Program-made: the position numbers and the translations under genes
Notes under the pieces: model-generated
Databases searched by the model: none
Seen by the model: the letters and a program-made list of their open reading frames with translations, nothing else
What the model was told of the DNA's origin: nothing
Shown: positions 7,913 through 18,083 of the stretch, in pieces
Layout of the letters: each line of letters starts with the position of its first letter
How positions within the stretch are numbered: the first letter of the stretch is position 1
NCBI RefSeq assembly: GCF_029626225.1
Contig: NZ_JARUBP010000001.1
Coordinates: 682,001-746,000 of the forward strand
Source of the DNA: Asanoa sp. WMMD1127
Lineage (GTDB): Bacteria; Actinomycetota; Actinomycetes; Mycobacteriales; Micromonosporaceae
Reading direction: 5' to 3'
Length of the DNA: 64,000 nucleotides

Positions 7913-9600
7913 GGCACCTCCGCCGGGACCGCTGTGATCGCGCGGGGCTGCACGGGCGCGGCCACCGCGGGCACGTCCGCGTCTTCGGGCACCAGCCGCA
8001 CCGGCGACGTGGTGAGCCGGTCGCCGGCCCGCACCGGCAGCGTCAGCCGGAACTGGGCGCCCTGGCCGGGCGCGCCCCAGGCCTCCAGCCAGCCGCCGTG
8101 CAGGCGGGCGTCCTCCAGGCTGATGGACAGGCCCAGACCCGTGCCGCCGGTCTGTCGCGCCCGCGACGGGTCGGCCCGCCAGAACCGGTTGAAGACCAGC
8201 TTCTCCTCGCCGGGCTTGAGGCCCAGGCCGTGGTCGCGCACCGCTACGGCCGCCGCCGTCCCGTCGGTGACCAGCCGCACCACGACGGGCTTGGCCTCGG
8301 CGTGTTCGACGGCGTTGCCGACCAGGTTGCGCAGGATGCGTTCGACCCGCCGCGGGTCGGCCTCGACGATCACCGGCGAGTCGGGCACGTCGACCCGCAG
8401 GTCGACCGCACAGCGCTCGGCCAGACCCCGCAGCGGCTCGACCGCCCGGTGCACCAGCGGCACGAGGTCGGTGGGCTCGGCGTCGAGCATGGCGAAGCCG
8501 GCGTCGTAGCGGCTGATCTCGAGCAGGTCCGTGAGCAGGCTCTCGAAGCGGTCGAGCTCCGTCTGCAGGATCTCCGCCGTCCGGGTCACGTCGGCCGGGA
8601 ACCGCTCGCGCTCGGCGAAGATCAGGTCGGCGGCCATCCGTACGGTGGTCAGTGGGGTGCGCAGCTCGTGCGACACGTCGGACGTGAACCGGCGCTGCAG
8701 GCGTGACATGTCTTCCAGGCGGACGATCTGCCGCTGCAGGTTGGCGGCCATCTGGTTGAACGACGCCGCGAGCAACGCCAGGTCGTCTTCACCGGAGACC
8801 ACCATCCGCTGGTCGAGCAGGCCCGCGGAGAGCCGCTGCGCGGTGCGGGCGGCGATCCGGACCGGCCGGACGACCAGCCGGGTGACCAGCGCGGAGAGCA
8901 GCCCGAGCAGGAGTACCAGGGTCGCGCCGGTGGCGAGCACCGTGGTGTTGATCTGGCTGGCCGCGGAGTCCTGGGTGCTCAGCGGCTCGACGTAGTAGAG
9001 CTCGACCTGGCCGAACTTGGTGCTGACCGGGGTGCCCTTGACGAGGTATTTCGCGGGGCCCGCGCCCAGGTCGGCGGATCGGATCGCGGTGGCCTTGTCG
9101 CCCCGCTCGACGGCCTGGGTGATGTCACCGGTGAGCACGCCGGAGATGTCACCGGGGCGCGACTGCACCGTGGAGATGTCGATGAAGCTGTCGGCCTTGA
9201 CCACGACCAGGCCCGAGCTCGGGTCCTGCGCGTCACCGCCACCGAGATAGAAGACGACGTCCTGGAGCGTGCCCTGGACGTTGGGCTCGTAAGGCTTGCT
9301 GAAGACCGCGAGCTGCTCCCGGGTCCAGGACTGGCCGTAGTCCAACTGCGCCGACAGGTTCTCCTCGGCCCGGTTGAGCAGGATCGTCGAGCTCCGGTAG
9401 GCGACCACGTAGGCGAAGACCGCGACCAGCAGGCTCGACACGACCAGCGTCAGGGTGACCACGCGGACCTGGAGCGAGCGCCGCCAGGTGTGTTCGATGG
9501 TCACCAGGAAGAGCGTCAGCTGGCGGACGAGCCGACCCCAAAGGACCCGGGCGTCGGCCCGGGCCTTACGGAGGACTTCGTCGAGTGACGCTCTGCTCAC
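7909..9600 (-). CDS. mtrB: Sensor histidine kinase MtrB
   Basis: Membrane histidine kinase of the MtrA-MtrB system controlling cell-wall metabolism and division. Two transmembrane segments flank an extracytoplasmic sensor region (about 50-230), followed by HAMP (about 235-300), a dimerisation/phosphoacceptor domain with SHELRTPLTTVR (His311 from the GTG at 9600), and an HATPase domain with the N box NLVGNAVEHAEAKP and the G boxes GLGLKPGEEK and GTGLGLSISL. I prefer the GTG at 9600 (563 residues), 13 bases after mtrA. An in-frame start at 9645 would add 15 residues but overlap mtrA. A proline/valine-rich C-terminal tail follows the kinase core. Confidence 0.95.
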   Translation of the reverse strand: MSRASLDEVLRKARADARVLWGRLVRQLTLFLVTIEHTWRRSLQVRVVTLTLVVSSLLVAVFAYVVAYRSSTILLNRAEENLSAQLDYGQSWTREQLAVFSKPYEPNVQGTLQDVVFYLGGGDAQDPSSGLVVVKADSFIDISTVQSRPGDISGVLTGDITQAVERGDKATAIRSADLGAGPAKYLVKGTPVSTKFGQVELYYVEPLSTQDSAASQINTTVLATGATLVLLLGLLSALVTRLVVRPVRIAARTAQRLSAGLLDQRMVVSGEDDLALLAASFNQMAANLQRQIVRLEDMSRLQRRFTSDVSHELRTPLTTVRMAADLIFAERERFPADVTRTAEILQTELDRFESLLTDLLEISRYDAGFAMLDAEPTDLVPLVHRAVEPLRGLAERCAVDLRVDVPDSPVIVEADPRRVERILRNLVGNAVEHAEAKPVVVRLVTDGTAAAVAVRDHGLGLKPGEEKLVFNRFWRADPSRARQTGGTGLGLSISLEDARLHGGWLEAWGAPGQGAQFRLTLPVRAGDRLTTSPVRLVPEDADVPAVAAPVQPRAITAVPAEVP

Positions 9601-9613
9601 AGCGCAACCCAGG

Positions 9614-10303
9614 TTATCCGGTGCCGGCCTTGTAGCCGACGCCACGGACAGTGAGGATGATCTCGGGCCGCTCGGGGTCGGGCTCGATCTTGGCGCGCAG
9701 GCGCTGGACGTGCACGTTGACCAGGCGCGTGTCGGCCGCGTGGCGGTAGCCCCAGACCTGCTCGAGCAGCACCTCGCGGGTGAAGACCTGGCGCGGCTTG
9801 CGGGCCAGGGCGACCAGCAGGTCGAACTCCAGCGGGGTCAGCTTGACCTCGTCGCCGTCGCGGGTGACCGTGTGGGCCGGCACGTCGATGGTGATCTGAT
9901 TGCCGGGCGGGCCGATGGTCAACATCTCCGGCGCGGCGTCCTCGCCCCGGCGCAGCCGGGCCCGCATCCGGGCGACCAGCTCCTTGGGCTTGAACGGCTT
10001 GACCACGTAGTCGTCGGCGCCGGACTCGAGCCCGAGCACCACGTCGACGGTGTCGCTCTTGGCGGTCAGCATGACGATCGGGACGCCGGACTCCGACCGG
10101 ATCGACCGGGCGACGTCGATGCCGCTCATCCCGGGCAGCATCAGGTCGAGCAGGACGATGTCGGGCCGGTTCTCCCGGAACGCGGACAAGGCTCGCTCGC
10201 CGTCGGCCACGAACGAGGGTAGGAATCCCTCACTGCGCAGCACGATGCCGAGCATCTCCGCCAACGCGGGGTCGTCGTCCACCACCAGAACCCGGGCTCT
10301 CAT
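9614..10303 (-). CDS. mtrA: Response regulator MtrA
   Basis: A 229-residue OmpR/PhoB-type regulator. The receiver domain (1-120) has the acidic pocket Asp9-11, phosphoacceptor Asp53 in VLLDLMLPG, Thr80 and Lys102 (VKPFKPKELV). The winged-helix domain (about 130-229) includes PLEFDLLVALARKPRQVFTR and the recognition-helix region TRLVNVHVQRLRAKIE. MtrA controls DNA replication, division and wall-hydrolase genes in actinobacteria. The ATG at 10303 is chosen because MRARVLVVDDD is the family start; longer in-frame starts have no family support. It heads the mtrA-mtrB-lpqB-comF operon and faces a divergent membrane-protein operon across 170 bases. Confidence 0.97.
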   Translation of the reverse strand: MRARVLVVDDDPALAEMLGIVLRSEGFLPSFVADGERALSAFRENRPDIVLLDLMLPGMSGIDVARSIRSESGVPIVMLTAKSDTVDVVLGLESGADDYVVKPFKPKELVARMRARLRRGEDAAPEMLTIGPPGNQITIDVPAHTVTRDGDEVKLTPLEFDLLVALARKPRQVFTREVLLEQVWGYRHAADTRLVNVHVQRLRAKIEPDPERPEIILTVRGVGYKAGTG

Positions 10304-10473
10304 GGCACCAATATTCCATCCGCGTTCATCGCGGTGTGACCGGCCGGCCGGGGGATTATCTGGACCGACCCGGTACGCGGTCCCCACAATTCGGTCGTTC
10401 GGCGCTCTTCCGGGCCACCGGGTACGCAATATCCCCCACTCCGGTCCCCGAGCGTGACCTGCGCCATGCCACG

Positions 10474-11340
10474 ATGACCGCTATCCCGCGCAGCCTCCCG
10501 GAGCCGACCCTGGACACGTCCGCCATCCCCCGGCGCCCCCTCACGGTGGGCGAGCTGCTCGACGCCGCCCTCCTGGTGCTCCGGGCGCACGCGCTGGCGC
10601 TGCTCCCCCTGGCCGCGGTCCTGGCGATCGGGGAGCAGCTGCTGCTGGCGCCCCTGCGCGACTGGGCCAACCTCTATCTGACCGACGTGGTCGACCCGTT
10701 CCGCTGGCTCGACGAGGACTTCGGCCCGGTCTGGACCGTCCTCTGCGTCGGCGCGGGCTGCGAGGCGTTGATCATCGCGCTGGTCGCCGCACCCGCCGCC
10801 CGGGCCGCCGGCGCTCTGCTGCTCGGTCGGCCGCTGCCCACCCGGGCGGTGGTCGACCCCCGCGGCCTGCGCCCGATCGCCACGACCGCGCTGGCCGTGT
10901 TCGCGGGCCTGACCGTGGCCACCGCGTCGTTCGCCGGCCCTCTGTGGGCGGTCGGCCTCGGTTTCACCGCCTTGGCCGTGCCGGTGCTGGTGGTCGACCG
11001 GGTCAACCCGTTCCGCGCGATCGGCCGCGGCATCAAGTTGGCCGGCCGCTCGGGCGCGCGGGCGCTGTGGATCCTGCTGGTCGCCTACTTCACCTGGTGG
11101 CTGATCCGGGTGCTCGTCGGCACCGGCGGCGGCAACCTGCTCTCCCAGCTCGTCCCCCTGCCCGACGAGGCGATCGGCGTGCTGCTCGTCGGCATGCGGG
11201 TCGCGGTCAACACCCTGGCGTACGCCGCCCTGGCCTGCCTGGTCGCGACCCTGCACCTGGAGACCCGGTTCCGCACGGAGGGCCTTGACATCGCCCTGAG
11301 CCGGGGCCTGCACGCCGACCCGCTGGCGGTGCGCCGATGA
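10474..11340 (+). CDS. Multi-pass membrane protein heading the MoxR/DUF58 operon
   Basis: A 288-residue integral membrane protein with about six hydrophobic segments (about 40-65, 90-125, 145-175, 180-200, 220-245 and 250-270). It resembles actinobacterial membrane proteins encoded just before DUF4129 genes, some annotated with a glycerophosphodiesterase-like membrane domain. The ATG at 10474 is preferred over upstream in-frame starts because the conserved part (RRPLTVGELLDAALLVLRAH) begins soon after it. It overlaps the next gene by four bases. The specific function is unknown; co-occurrence with MoxR and DUF58 suggests an envelope-associated assembly system. Confidence 0.7.
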   Translation: MTAIPRSLPEPTLDTSAIPRRPLTVGELLDAALLVLRAHALALLPLAAVLAIGEQLLLAPLRDWANLYLTDVVDPFRWLDEDFGPVWTVLCVGAGCEALIIALVAAPAARAAGALLLGRPLPTRAVVDPRGLRPIATTALAVFAGLTVATASFAGPLWAVGLGFTALAVPVLVVDRVNPFRAIGRGIKLAGRSGARALWILLVAYFTWWLIRVLVGTGGGNLLSQLVPLPDEAIGVLLVGMRVAVNTLAYAALACLVATLHLETRFRTEGLDIALSRGLHADPLAVRR

Positions 11341-11930
11341 GCGGCTTCGCGCGCTGGTGGACGGAGTCGGTGGCGGCGGTGGGCGACGTGCTGTCGCTCG
11401 GCTGGCTGCTGCTCATCCTGCTGGCGCTGGCCGGCGTCGTGGCGGTGGTCTGGACCCACTGGGCCCGCATCCGCCGCTTCCGGTTCCGGCCGGCATGGTT
11501 CACGCGCCGCGCGCGGCCGAGCCAGCCTCCGACGCCCGAGGAGGCTCTGCAGGACGACAGCGAGCCCGACGCGCTGCCCGACCTGCCGGCCGCGACCTTC
11601 CTGTCCCGGGCCGACCGCTATGCGGCGCAGGGCCGCTGGGCCGAGGCCGTGCGCGAGCGGTTGCGCGCGGTGGTCCGGTTGCTGGTCGACCGCAAGGTGA
11701 TCGACCACCATCCAGGATGGACGGTCACCGAGCTGGCCTCGGCCGCCGGCCAGCGCGCGCCGGCCACCGACCGCCCGCTCGGCGCCGCGGGCCTGATCTT
11801 CTCCGACATCTGGTACGGCCAGAAGCCCGCCACCGCCCACGACGACGCCACGATGAGACAACTCGCGTCCGATGTGGACAAGGCCGTCACCGGCGCCCGG
11901 GTGCCGGCGAGCCGGCGGGGTGAGGCATGA
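11337..11930 (+). CDS. DUF4129-domain membrane protein
   Basis: A 197-residue protein with one N-terminal transmembrane helix (about 22-42, LLLILLALAGVVAVVW). A proline-rich cytoplasmic linker leads to a C-terminal DUF4129 domain (about 95-190) recognisable by YAAQGRWAEAVRERLRAVVR and the later IFSDIWYGQKPAT. DUF4129 proteins almost always sit next to MoxR AAA+ and DUF58 genes and are thought to act in the same membrane complex. Start and stop overlap both neighbours by four bases, so the operon is tightly coupled. Confidence 0.8.
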   Translation: MSGFARWWTESVAAVGDVLSLGWLLLILLALAGVVAVVWTHWARIRRFRFRPAWFTRRARPSQPPTPEEALQDDSEPDALPDLPAATFLSRADRYAAQGRWAEAVRERLRAVVRLLVDRKVIDHHPGWTVTELASAAGQRAPATDRPLGAAGLIFSDIWYGQKPATAHDDATMRQLASDVDKAVTGARVPASRRGEA

Positions 11931-13347
11931 CGGTGCGCGCACCCGGCCGCCGGGCGGCCCTGCTCCGTGGGCTGCGGCGCACCCGGCGCACGACGATCCC
12001 GTTCGGGCTGGCCCTGCTGGTGGTGCTCACCACGGTGGTGGCGCACGCGATCGACACACCCGACACCGGCGACGCCGACTTCCTCTCGCCCGTCAGCGAA
12101 GCGGGCATCGGCTCGGCCCGGCTGGCCGACGCGGTGCGCGAACGCGGTGTCACCGTGGTCCGGCACACCGATCCGCGCACCGCGCTGACCGACTCCGCCG
12201 GCGCGACGCTGTTCGTGCCGGCCGCCGAGTTCCTCGACGCCCAGACCGCCGAGATGCTTGAGTCGCTGCCGGCCGACACCCGGATCGTGCTGGTCGACCC
12301 GCCGGCCCGCACGCTGCAGGGCGCCGGCGTCCCGTTGACCCGCGCCCAGCGGCGGTGGGCCACCAGGGCCGAGCCGTCCGGCGGCTGCCGGATCCCCGGC
12401 GTCGAGCAGACCGGCGACGTGGCCGCGCGCCGCCAGGCGTACGCCGTGAACCGCTCCCGTGCCTTTGACGCGTGCTATCGCGCCAGCGTGTTCCGGTTCA
12501 GCTATCCGCAGGAGATCGTGGTCGTCGGCGCCACCGATCCGTTCCGCAACGACCGGCTCGCCGAGCACGACAACCGGGCCTTCGCCGCCGGTCTGCTGGC
12601 CACCCGGCCCCGGCTCGTCTGGCTCGACCTGCACGAGCGCTACACGCCGCCGGAGCCGCCACCGGGGACCGGCCCGCCCGACGACTACCGGACCGACGAC
12701 GGTCAGCCGGTGGATCCGGGTGAGGGCTATCCGGCGCCGCCGGAGGGCGACCGGTCCGGCGCGCGCGACGGTGACGGCAGCAGTGATGACGGCGAGAGCG
12801 CCGCCGGCGGCGACAGTGCCTCGTTGACCGACGCGTTCCCGCCGTGGGTGTGGGCGATGCTCGCGACGCTGGGCGCCGCGCTGCTCCTGCTGCTGCTCTG
12901 GGCGGCCCGGCGCCTCGGTCCCGCGGTGAGCGAGCCGCTGCCGGTCGAGGTGCGCTCCGGCGAGACGGTGCTCGGCCGGGGACGCCTCTACCAGCGCGCC
13001 AAGGCCCGTGGGCCGGCGGCCGAGGTGCTCCGGCGGGCCGCGCTGCGCCGGATCGAGCCCGCGCTCGGTCTGGAGCCCGGCCACACGCCGACCGACGTGG
13101 CCGAGGCCGTCGCCGCCCGCACCGGCCGCGACCCCGACCGGCTCGGCGCGCTGCTCTACGGTCCCGAACCGACGCACGACGACGAACTGCTCGACCTCGC
13201 CCGCGGCCTCGACACGGTGGCCGACGAGGTGGGCGGCGTGCCCAGCCGCGACACCCAGCCCGGCGGCGCCGGGCCCGACACCCCGCCCGGCCACGCCTGG
13301 CCTGGCACCCAGCCCGGCGGCGCCGGGCCCGACCAAGGAGAACCACG

Positions 13348-13351
<4 letters not shown>
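11927..13351 (+). CDS. DUF4350-domain membrane protein
   Basis: A 474-residue protein. A basic N-terminus and transmembrane helix (about 22-42) lead to an extracytoplasmic DUF4350-like domain (about 55-245) with GIGSARLADAVRERGVTVVR, an N-terminal segment typical of the family. A low-complexity Pro/Asp/Gly linker, a second transmembrane helix (about 305-325) and a cytoplasmic tail follow; the tail ends in a Pro/Gly/Ala repeat. It sits between DUF4129 and MoxR genes, overlapping both by four bases. The biochemical role is unknown; by analogy with BatA-like systems it may scaffold substrates for the MoxR chaperone. Confidence 0.75.
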
Positions 13352-14325
<974 letters not shown>

Positions 14326-14327
14326 CG

Positions 14328-15632
14328 ATGGTCACCTGGCGGAGCGCCCTGCTGCTCGGCGTCGCCGCGCTCACCATGCCGCTGTGGGCGGCGCCGTGGT
14401 GGGCCGCCGCGGCCGCGGGCTTCCTCGTGCTCGCAGCGTCCCTTGTGGACTTTCTGCTGGCCGCCCCGCTGCGCGACCTCGCACTGGACCGCAACGGCGA
14501 CACCACTGTCCGATTGGGACAGTCGGCCACCGTGCGGCTGCGGTTGCGCAACAACGGCCCGCGTACGCTGCGCGCCCAGATCCGCGACGCCTGGGTGCCG
14601 TCGGCCGGCGCGGTCACGCCGCCCGAACGCCTGACGGCGCCACCGGGCGGCAGCGCGACCCTGGCCGCGGAGCTGACCCCGACCCGGCGCGGCGACCGCC
14701 CGGCCGTACGCGTGACCGTGCGCTCCCACGGCCCGCTCGGCCTCGCGTTCCGCCAGCGCGCCGAACGCCCCGCGACGCCGCCGTGGCGGGTCCGGGTGCT
14801 GCCCCGATTCGCCTCGCGCCAGCTGCTGCCCGAGAAGACCGCGCGCCTGCGGGTGCTCGACGGCACCATCGTGACCCGCGGCCGCGGCCAGGGCACCGAG
14901 TTCGACGCGCTGCGCGAGTACGTGATCGGCGACGACGTGCGCTCGATCGACTGGCGGGCCAGCGCCCGGCGGTCCGACGTGATGGTCCGCACCTGGCGCC
15001 CCGAGCGGGACCGCCGGGTCGTCTGCGTCCTCGACACCGGCCGCACCTCGGCCGTCCGGATCGGCGACGAGCCCCGCCTCGACGCCGCCATGGACGCGGC
15101 CCTGCTGCTGGCCACGCTCGCCTCCCGGGCCGGCGACCAGGTCGACCTGCTGGCCGTCGACACCGCCGTGCGCGCCTCCGTCTCCGGCGCCGGCCGCCAG
15201 GTGCTGCTGGCCCGACTGGTCAACGCGCTGGCCCCCCTGCAGCCCGCGCTCGTCGAGACCGACTTCGAGCTGGTCGTCGGCGAGGTGCTGCGGCGGGAAC
15301 GGAAGCGGGCGCTGATCGTGCTCTTCACGGCACTGGAGCCGGGCGCGCTGGGCGAGGGGCTGCTGCCGGTGCTGCCGCGGCTGGTCGCCCGGCACAAGGT
15401 CGTCGTCGCGGCCACCCACGATCCGCTGCTCCGCGAGCTGACGACGCGGCGGGCGGAGACGCCGGCCGACGCGTACGCGGCCGCGGCCGGACACCGCGCG
15501 CTGGCCGAACGCGACCGGGTGGCGGCGGCATTGCGCCGCGGCGGCGTCGAGGTGGTCGACGCGCCCGCCACGGAGTTCGCGAGCGCGGTCGCCGACGCGT
15601 ACCTGACCCTGAAGGCGAACGCCCGCCTCTAG
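14328..15632 (+). CDS. DUF58 (VWA-like) protein
   Basis: A 434-residue DUF58 protein. Two N-terminal hydrophobic helices (about 5-45), a beta-rich region, then the family signature GRGQGTEFDALREYVIGDDV and IDWRASARRSDVMVRTW (about 183-223), and a VWA-like fold starting VVCVLDTGRTS, whose DxGxS approximates a MIDAS motif. DUF58 proteins partner MoxR ATPases and membrane DUF4129/4350 proteins. It starts two bases after moxR and its 3' end overlaps the convergent RDD gene by four bases. Cellular role unproven. Confidence 0.87.
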   Translation: MVTWRSALLLGVAALTMPLWAAPWWAAAAAGFLVLAASLVDFLLAAPLRDLALDRNGDTTVRLGQSATVRLRLRNNGPRTLRAQIRDAWVPSAGAVTPPERLTAPPGGSATLAAELTPTRRGDRPAVRVTVRSHGPLGLAFRQRAERPATPPWRVRVLPRFASRQLLPEKTARLRVLDGTIVTRGRGQGTEFDALREYVIGDDVRSIDWRASARRSDVMVRTWRPERDRRVVCVLDTGRTSAVRIGDEPRLDAAMDAALLLATLASRAGDQVDLLAVDTAVRASVSGAGRQVLLARLVNALAPLQPALVETDFELVVGEVLRRERKRALIVLFTALEPGALGEGLLPVLPRLVARHKVVVAATHDPLLRELTTRRAETPADAYAAAAGHRALAERDRVAAALRRGGVEVVDAPATEFASAVADAYLTLKANARL

Positions 15633-16555
15633 GAGAGGCGCGAGGCCGTCGTTGGCCAGGCCAGCGGCGGCGTGTCGTCGGAGTAGGGGACGCCCGGGCG
15701 CACCAACGGCGCGGTCTCCGGTTGCGCCGGCGACAGATCCGGCCAGATCGCGTTGCTGACCGCGCGGGCCCGCCCGAGCCGGTCGCGGGCGCGCCGGTGC
15801 CGCTCAGCGATCACCGCGGCCAAATAGGCCCAGCCCGGCACGTTCGGCGGCGCCGGCGGGGTGGTGACGGCGGCGATTTCGGCGGCCAGCTCGCGGCCGA
15901 GCTCGGTGCGCGCCGGCTCCCGCAGCTCCCGGCCGCGGGCCAGGAAGTGCCGGACGGCCAGCGCCAGCTCGTCGGACACCCCGGTCAGGTCGAGCGTCCG
16001 GGCCCAGCCGGCCAGCTGCGGCGGCATGCCGGGCACCCAGCCCCAGGTCGCCGGCGTCCGCTCGTGGATCACCATGGTGCCGGCCACGAGGTCGCCGAGC
16101 CGCTTGCCGCGCGGGTTGCCGAGCATCGTGGTCAGCGCCGCGACCCAGGTGACCGGCGGCAGCAGCACCCCGGGCCATTCGGCGGCGACCCCGACGAGGC
16201 TGCGGGTCAGCGCGTGCCGCAGCCGCACGGGCCCGCCGTCGTCGCGGACCACCCGCAGGCCGAGCGCGGCCTTGCCGAGGGTGCGCCCGCGCCAGAGCGT
16301 CTCGCAGGTCACCGGGTAGCCGACCAGCAGCAGCACCGTGCCGACCACCGTGATGCCCTGCAGCGACGCGTCGTCGAACTCGAACGGCAGAGTCGACATC
16401 ACGAGCGTGACGAGGGCGAACAGCGCCACGGCGATGATGAACATCGCCATCAGGTCGAGCAGCAGCGCGGTCATCCGCGAGCCGGCCCGGGCCGCGCGCA
16501 CCTCGAGCTCGACGGCCTCGCCGATTACCACCCGGTCGACAGGTTGCGCGGTCAC
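15629..16555 (-). CDS. RDD-family membrane protein
   Basis: An RDD-domain protein of about 308 residues. The RDD domain fills the first half: the signature Arg near residue 27 (AGSRMTALLLDLMAM), a second helix, then TLWRGRTLGKAALGLRVV and GNPRGKRLGDLVAGTMV, giving three to four transmembrane segments. The C-terminal half is hydrophilic and has no domain I know. Some RDD proteins act in Na+/H+ exchange, but no function can be claimed here. The GTG at 16555 is chosen; GTGs at 16561 and 16570 are also possible. It is divergent from the SpoIIM gene by only 24 bases, so the promoters must overlap the starts. Confidence 0.8.
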   Translation of the reverse strand: MTAQPVDRVVIGEAVELEVRAARAGSRMTALLLDLMAMFIIAVALFALVTLVMSTLPFEFDDASLQGITVVGTVLLLVGYPVTCETLWRGRTLGKAALGLRVVRDDGGPVRLRHALTRSLVGVAAEWPGVLLPPVTWVAALTTMLGNPRGKRLGDLVAGTMVIHERTPATWGWVPGMPPQLAGWARTLDLTGVSDELALAVRHFLARGRELREPARTELGRELAAEIAAVTTPPAPPNVPGWAYLAAVIAERHRRARDRLGRARAVSNAIWPDLSPAQPETAPLVRPGVPYSDDTPPLAWPTTASRLS

Positions 16556-16579
16556 CCGCACAGTGAACACTATGAGCGC

Positions 16580-17701
16580 GTGGATCTCGACGCCTACGTA
16601 GCCGAGCACAGCGCGCAGTGGCGCCGCTTGGAGCAGCTCTCCGGCAAACGCCGGCTCACCGCGGCCGAGGTCGACGAACTGGTCACCCTCTACCAGCGCA
16701 CGGCGACGCACCTGTCGGTCGTGCGCAGCCGTACGCCCGACCCTGCCCTGATCGCCCGCCTCTCCCGCCTGGTCCTGGCCGGCCGCGCGGCGATCTCCCC
16801 CGGCCCCCGTATGCGCCTGGCGGACGTCGGCCGGTTTTTCACGGTGGGTTTCCCGCTCGCCGCCTACCGCGCGTGGCCGTGGTGGAGCGCGGTCGCGACC
16901 GGCTTCACGGCGCTGAGCTTCTTCCTCATGTACTACACCGCCGCCCACCCCGAGGTCGCCAGCGCCCTGATCGGCGACGAGGCCGCGCGCCGCCTGGTCG
17001 AGACGGAGTTCGCCGCCTACTACTCCGAGTACTCGCCGCAGACGTTCGCGTTCTCCCTGTGGACGCACAACGCCTGGCTGTCGGTGCAGTGCCTGGCCTC
17101 CGGCGTACTCATCCTCCCGGTCCTCTGGCTCCTGTGGAACAACGCGCTCAACATCGGCCTGAGCGGCGGCGTGATGATCCAATATGGCGAGGCCGACCAG
17201 TTCTTCAGCCTGATCACCCCACACGGCCTCCTGGAGTTGACCGGCGTCTACGTGGCCGCCGGCGTCGGCCTCCGCATCGCCGGCGCCTGGATCCGCCCGC
17301 CACGCCACCTGAGCCGCACCCGCTCGGTGGCCACGGCCGGCCGCGAAGGGTTGCTGGTCGCGATCGGCCTGGTAGGCCTGTTCGCGGTCTCGGGGGTGAT
17401 CGAAGCGTTCGTCACGCCGTCGCCGCTGCCACCGGCCTTGAAGATCGCCATTGGCGCGCTGGCCTGGTTGGGCTTCCTGGGTTATGTGGTGCTGTTCGGC
17501 TCGTCGGCGGCGCAGGCGGCTCGGGTGCGGGCGGCCGCGGAGGAGGCGGCCGCGCGCGCGGCGGTGCTCGGGGAACGGACGGTCGAACTGGCCATATTGG
17601 ACTCGGGTCCGTCGGGGGCGCGACCGTCGCTCCCGCCAGACCACGGGCCGGTCCCTGGCGGGCCCGTCCCTGCCGGGTCCGCCGCCGCAAGACCTAACTG
17701 A
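16580..17701 (+). CDS. Stage II sporulation protein M-like membrane protein
   Basis: A 373-residue SpoIIM-family protein. A hydrophilic N-terminus has VDELVTLYQRTATHLSVVRS, and five to six transmembrane segments carry the family hallmarks THNAWLSVQCLASG and LITPHGLLELTGVYVAAG. In Firmicutes SpoIIM acts in engulfment; actinobacterial relatives sit beside RDD and MoxR/DUF58 genes with unknown function. The GTG start at 16580 is the first that fits the family. The last 32 or so residues (GPSGARPSLPPDHGP and onward) are encoded by a dispersed DNA repeat also found downstream of ahcY, so this tail was probably acquired by repeat insertion. Confidence 0.83.
   Translation: MDLDAYVAEHSAQWRRLEQLSGKRRLTAAEVDELVTLYQRTATHLSVVRSRTPDPALIARLSRLVLAGRAAISPGPRMRLADVGRFFTVGFPLAAYRAWPWWSAVATGFTALSFFLMYYTAAHPEVASALIGDEAARRLVETEFAAYYSEYSPQTFAFSLWTHNAWLSVQCLASGVLILPVLWLLWNNALNIGLSGGVMIQYGEADQFFSLITPHGLLELTGVYVAAGVGLRIAGAWIRPPRHLSRTRSVATAGREGLLVAIGLVGLFAVSGVIEAFVTPSPLPPALKIAIGALAWLGFLGYVVLFGSSAAQAARVRAAAEEAAARAAVLGERTVELAILDSGPSGARPSLPPDHGPVPGGPVPAGSAAARPN
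17604..17637 (+). repeat. 34-bp dispersed repeat, copy 1 (inside the spoIIM-like 3' end)
   Basis: These 34 bases are identical to the reverse complement of 23623-23656. The sequence folds locally through complementary GCGAC and GTCGC stretches. It is coding here and non-coding in the other copy. Confidence 0.85.
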
Positions 17702-18083
17702 CCCCGAGCCGCGGCCACGCTTTCGAACAGCGCCTCCGCCACCACCGCCCACTGGGAGACGCGCCGCGCGCACGGGCTCGCCGTGTGCATGCTGCGGCCT
17801 TGCGATGACCGCACGCCTTCCCTTCGCCTGCACCAGGTCCGACGCCGTGGCATTCACATTGGCACCGTCTGCTCGTGAACCTTCTGGCCTGCCGACGGTA
17901 CTCACGTGCATGGACGGATCTGTCACGCGCAGCGGCGCCGGCGGTGCTCATCGCGGCGGCGCGCTGGCCATTTGCTGGGATAGGTCAGCACGGCTGGCCG
18001 CACGCTCCGGTGCGCCAGCGAACGGCCGCCCGGTCGCTCAGCGGATTCGCGGCCGGCCCGGCCGCGCCGGACGGGGTGGGGCG
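17702..18083. other. Gene-free gap between spoIIM-like gene and efeB
   Basis: This 382-base gap separates the end of the rightward SpoIIM gene from the end of leftward efeB, so it is a convergent terminator zone. Short open frames exist on both strands but none has a plausible ribosome site or family resemblance. I see no clear U-tailed hairpin and no tRNA. Confidence 0.5.
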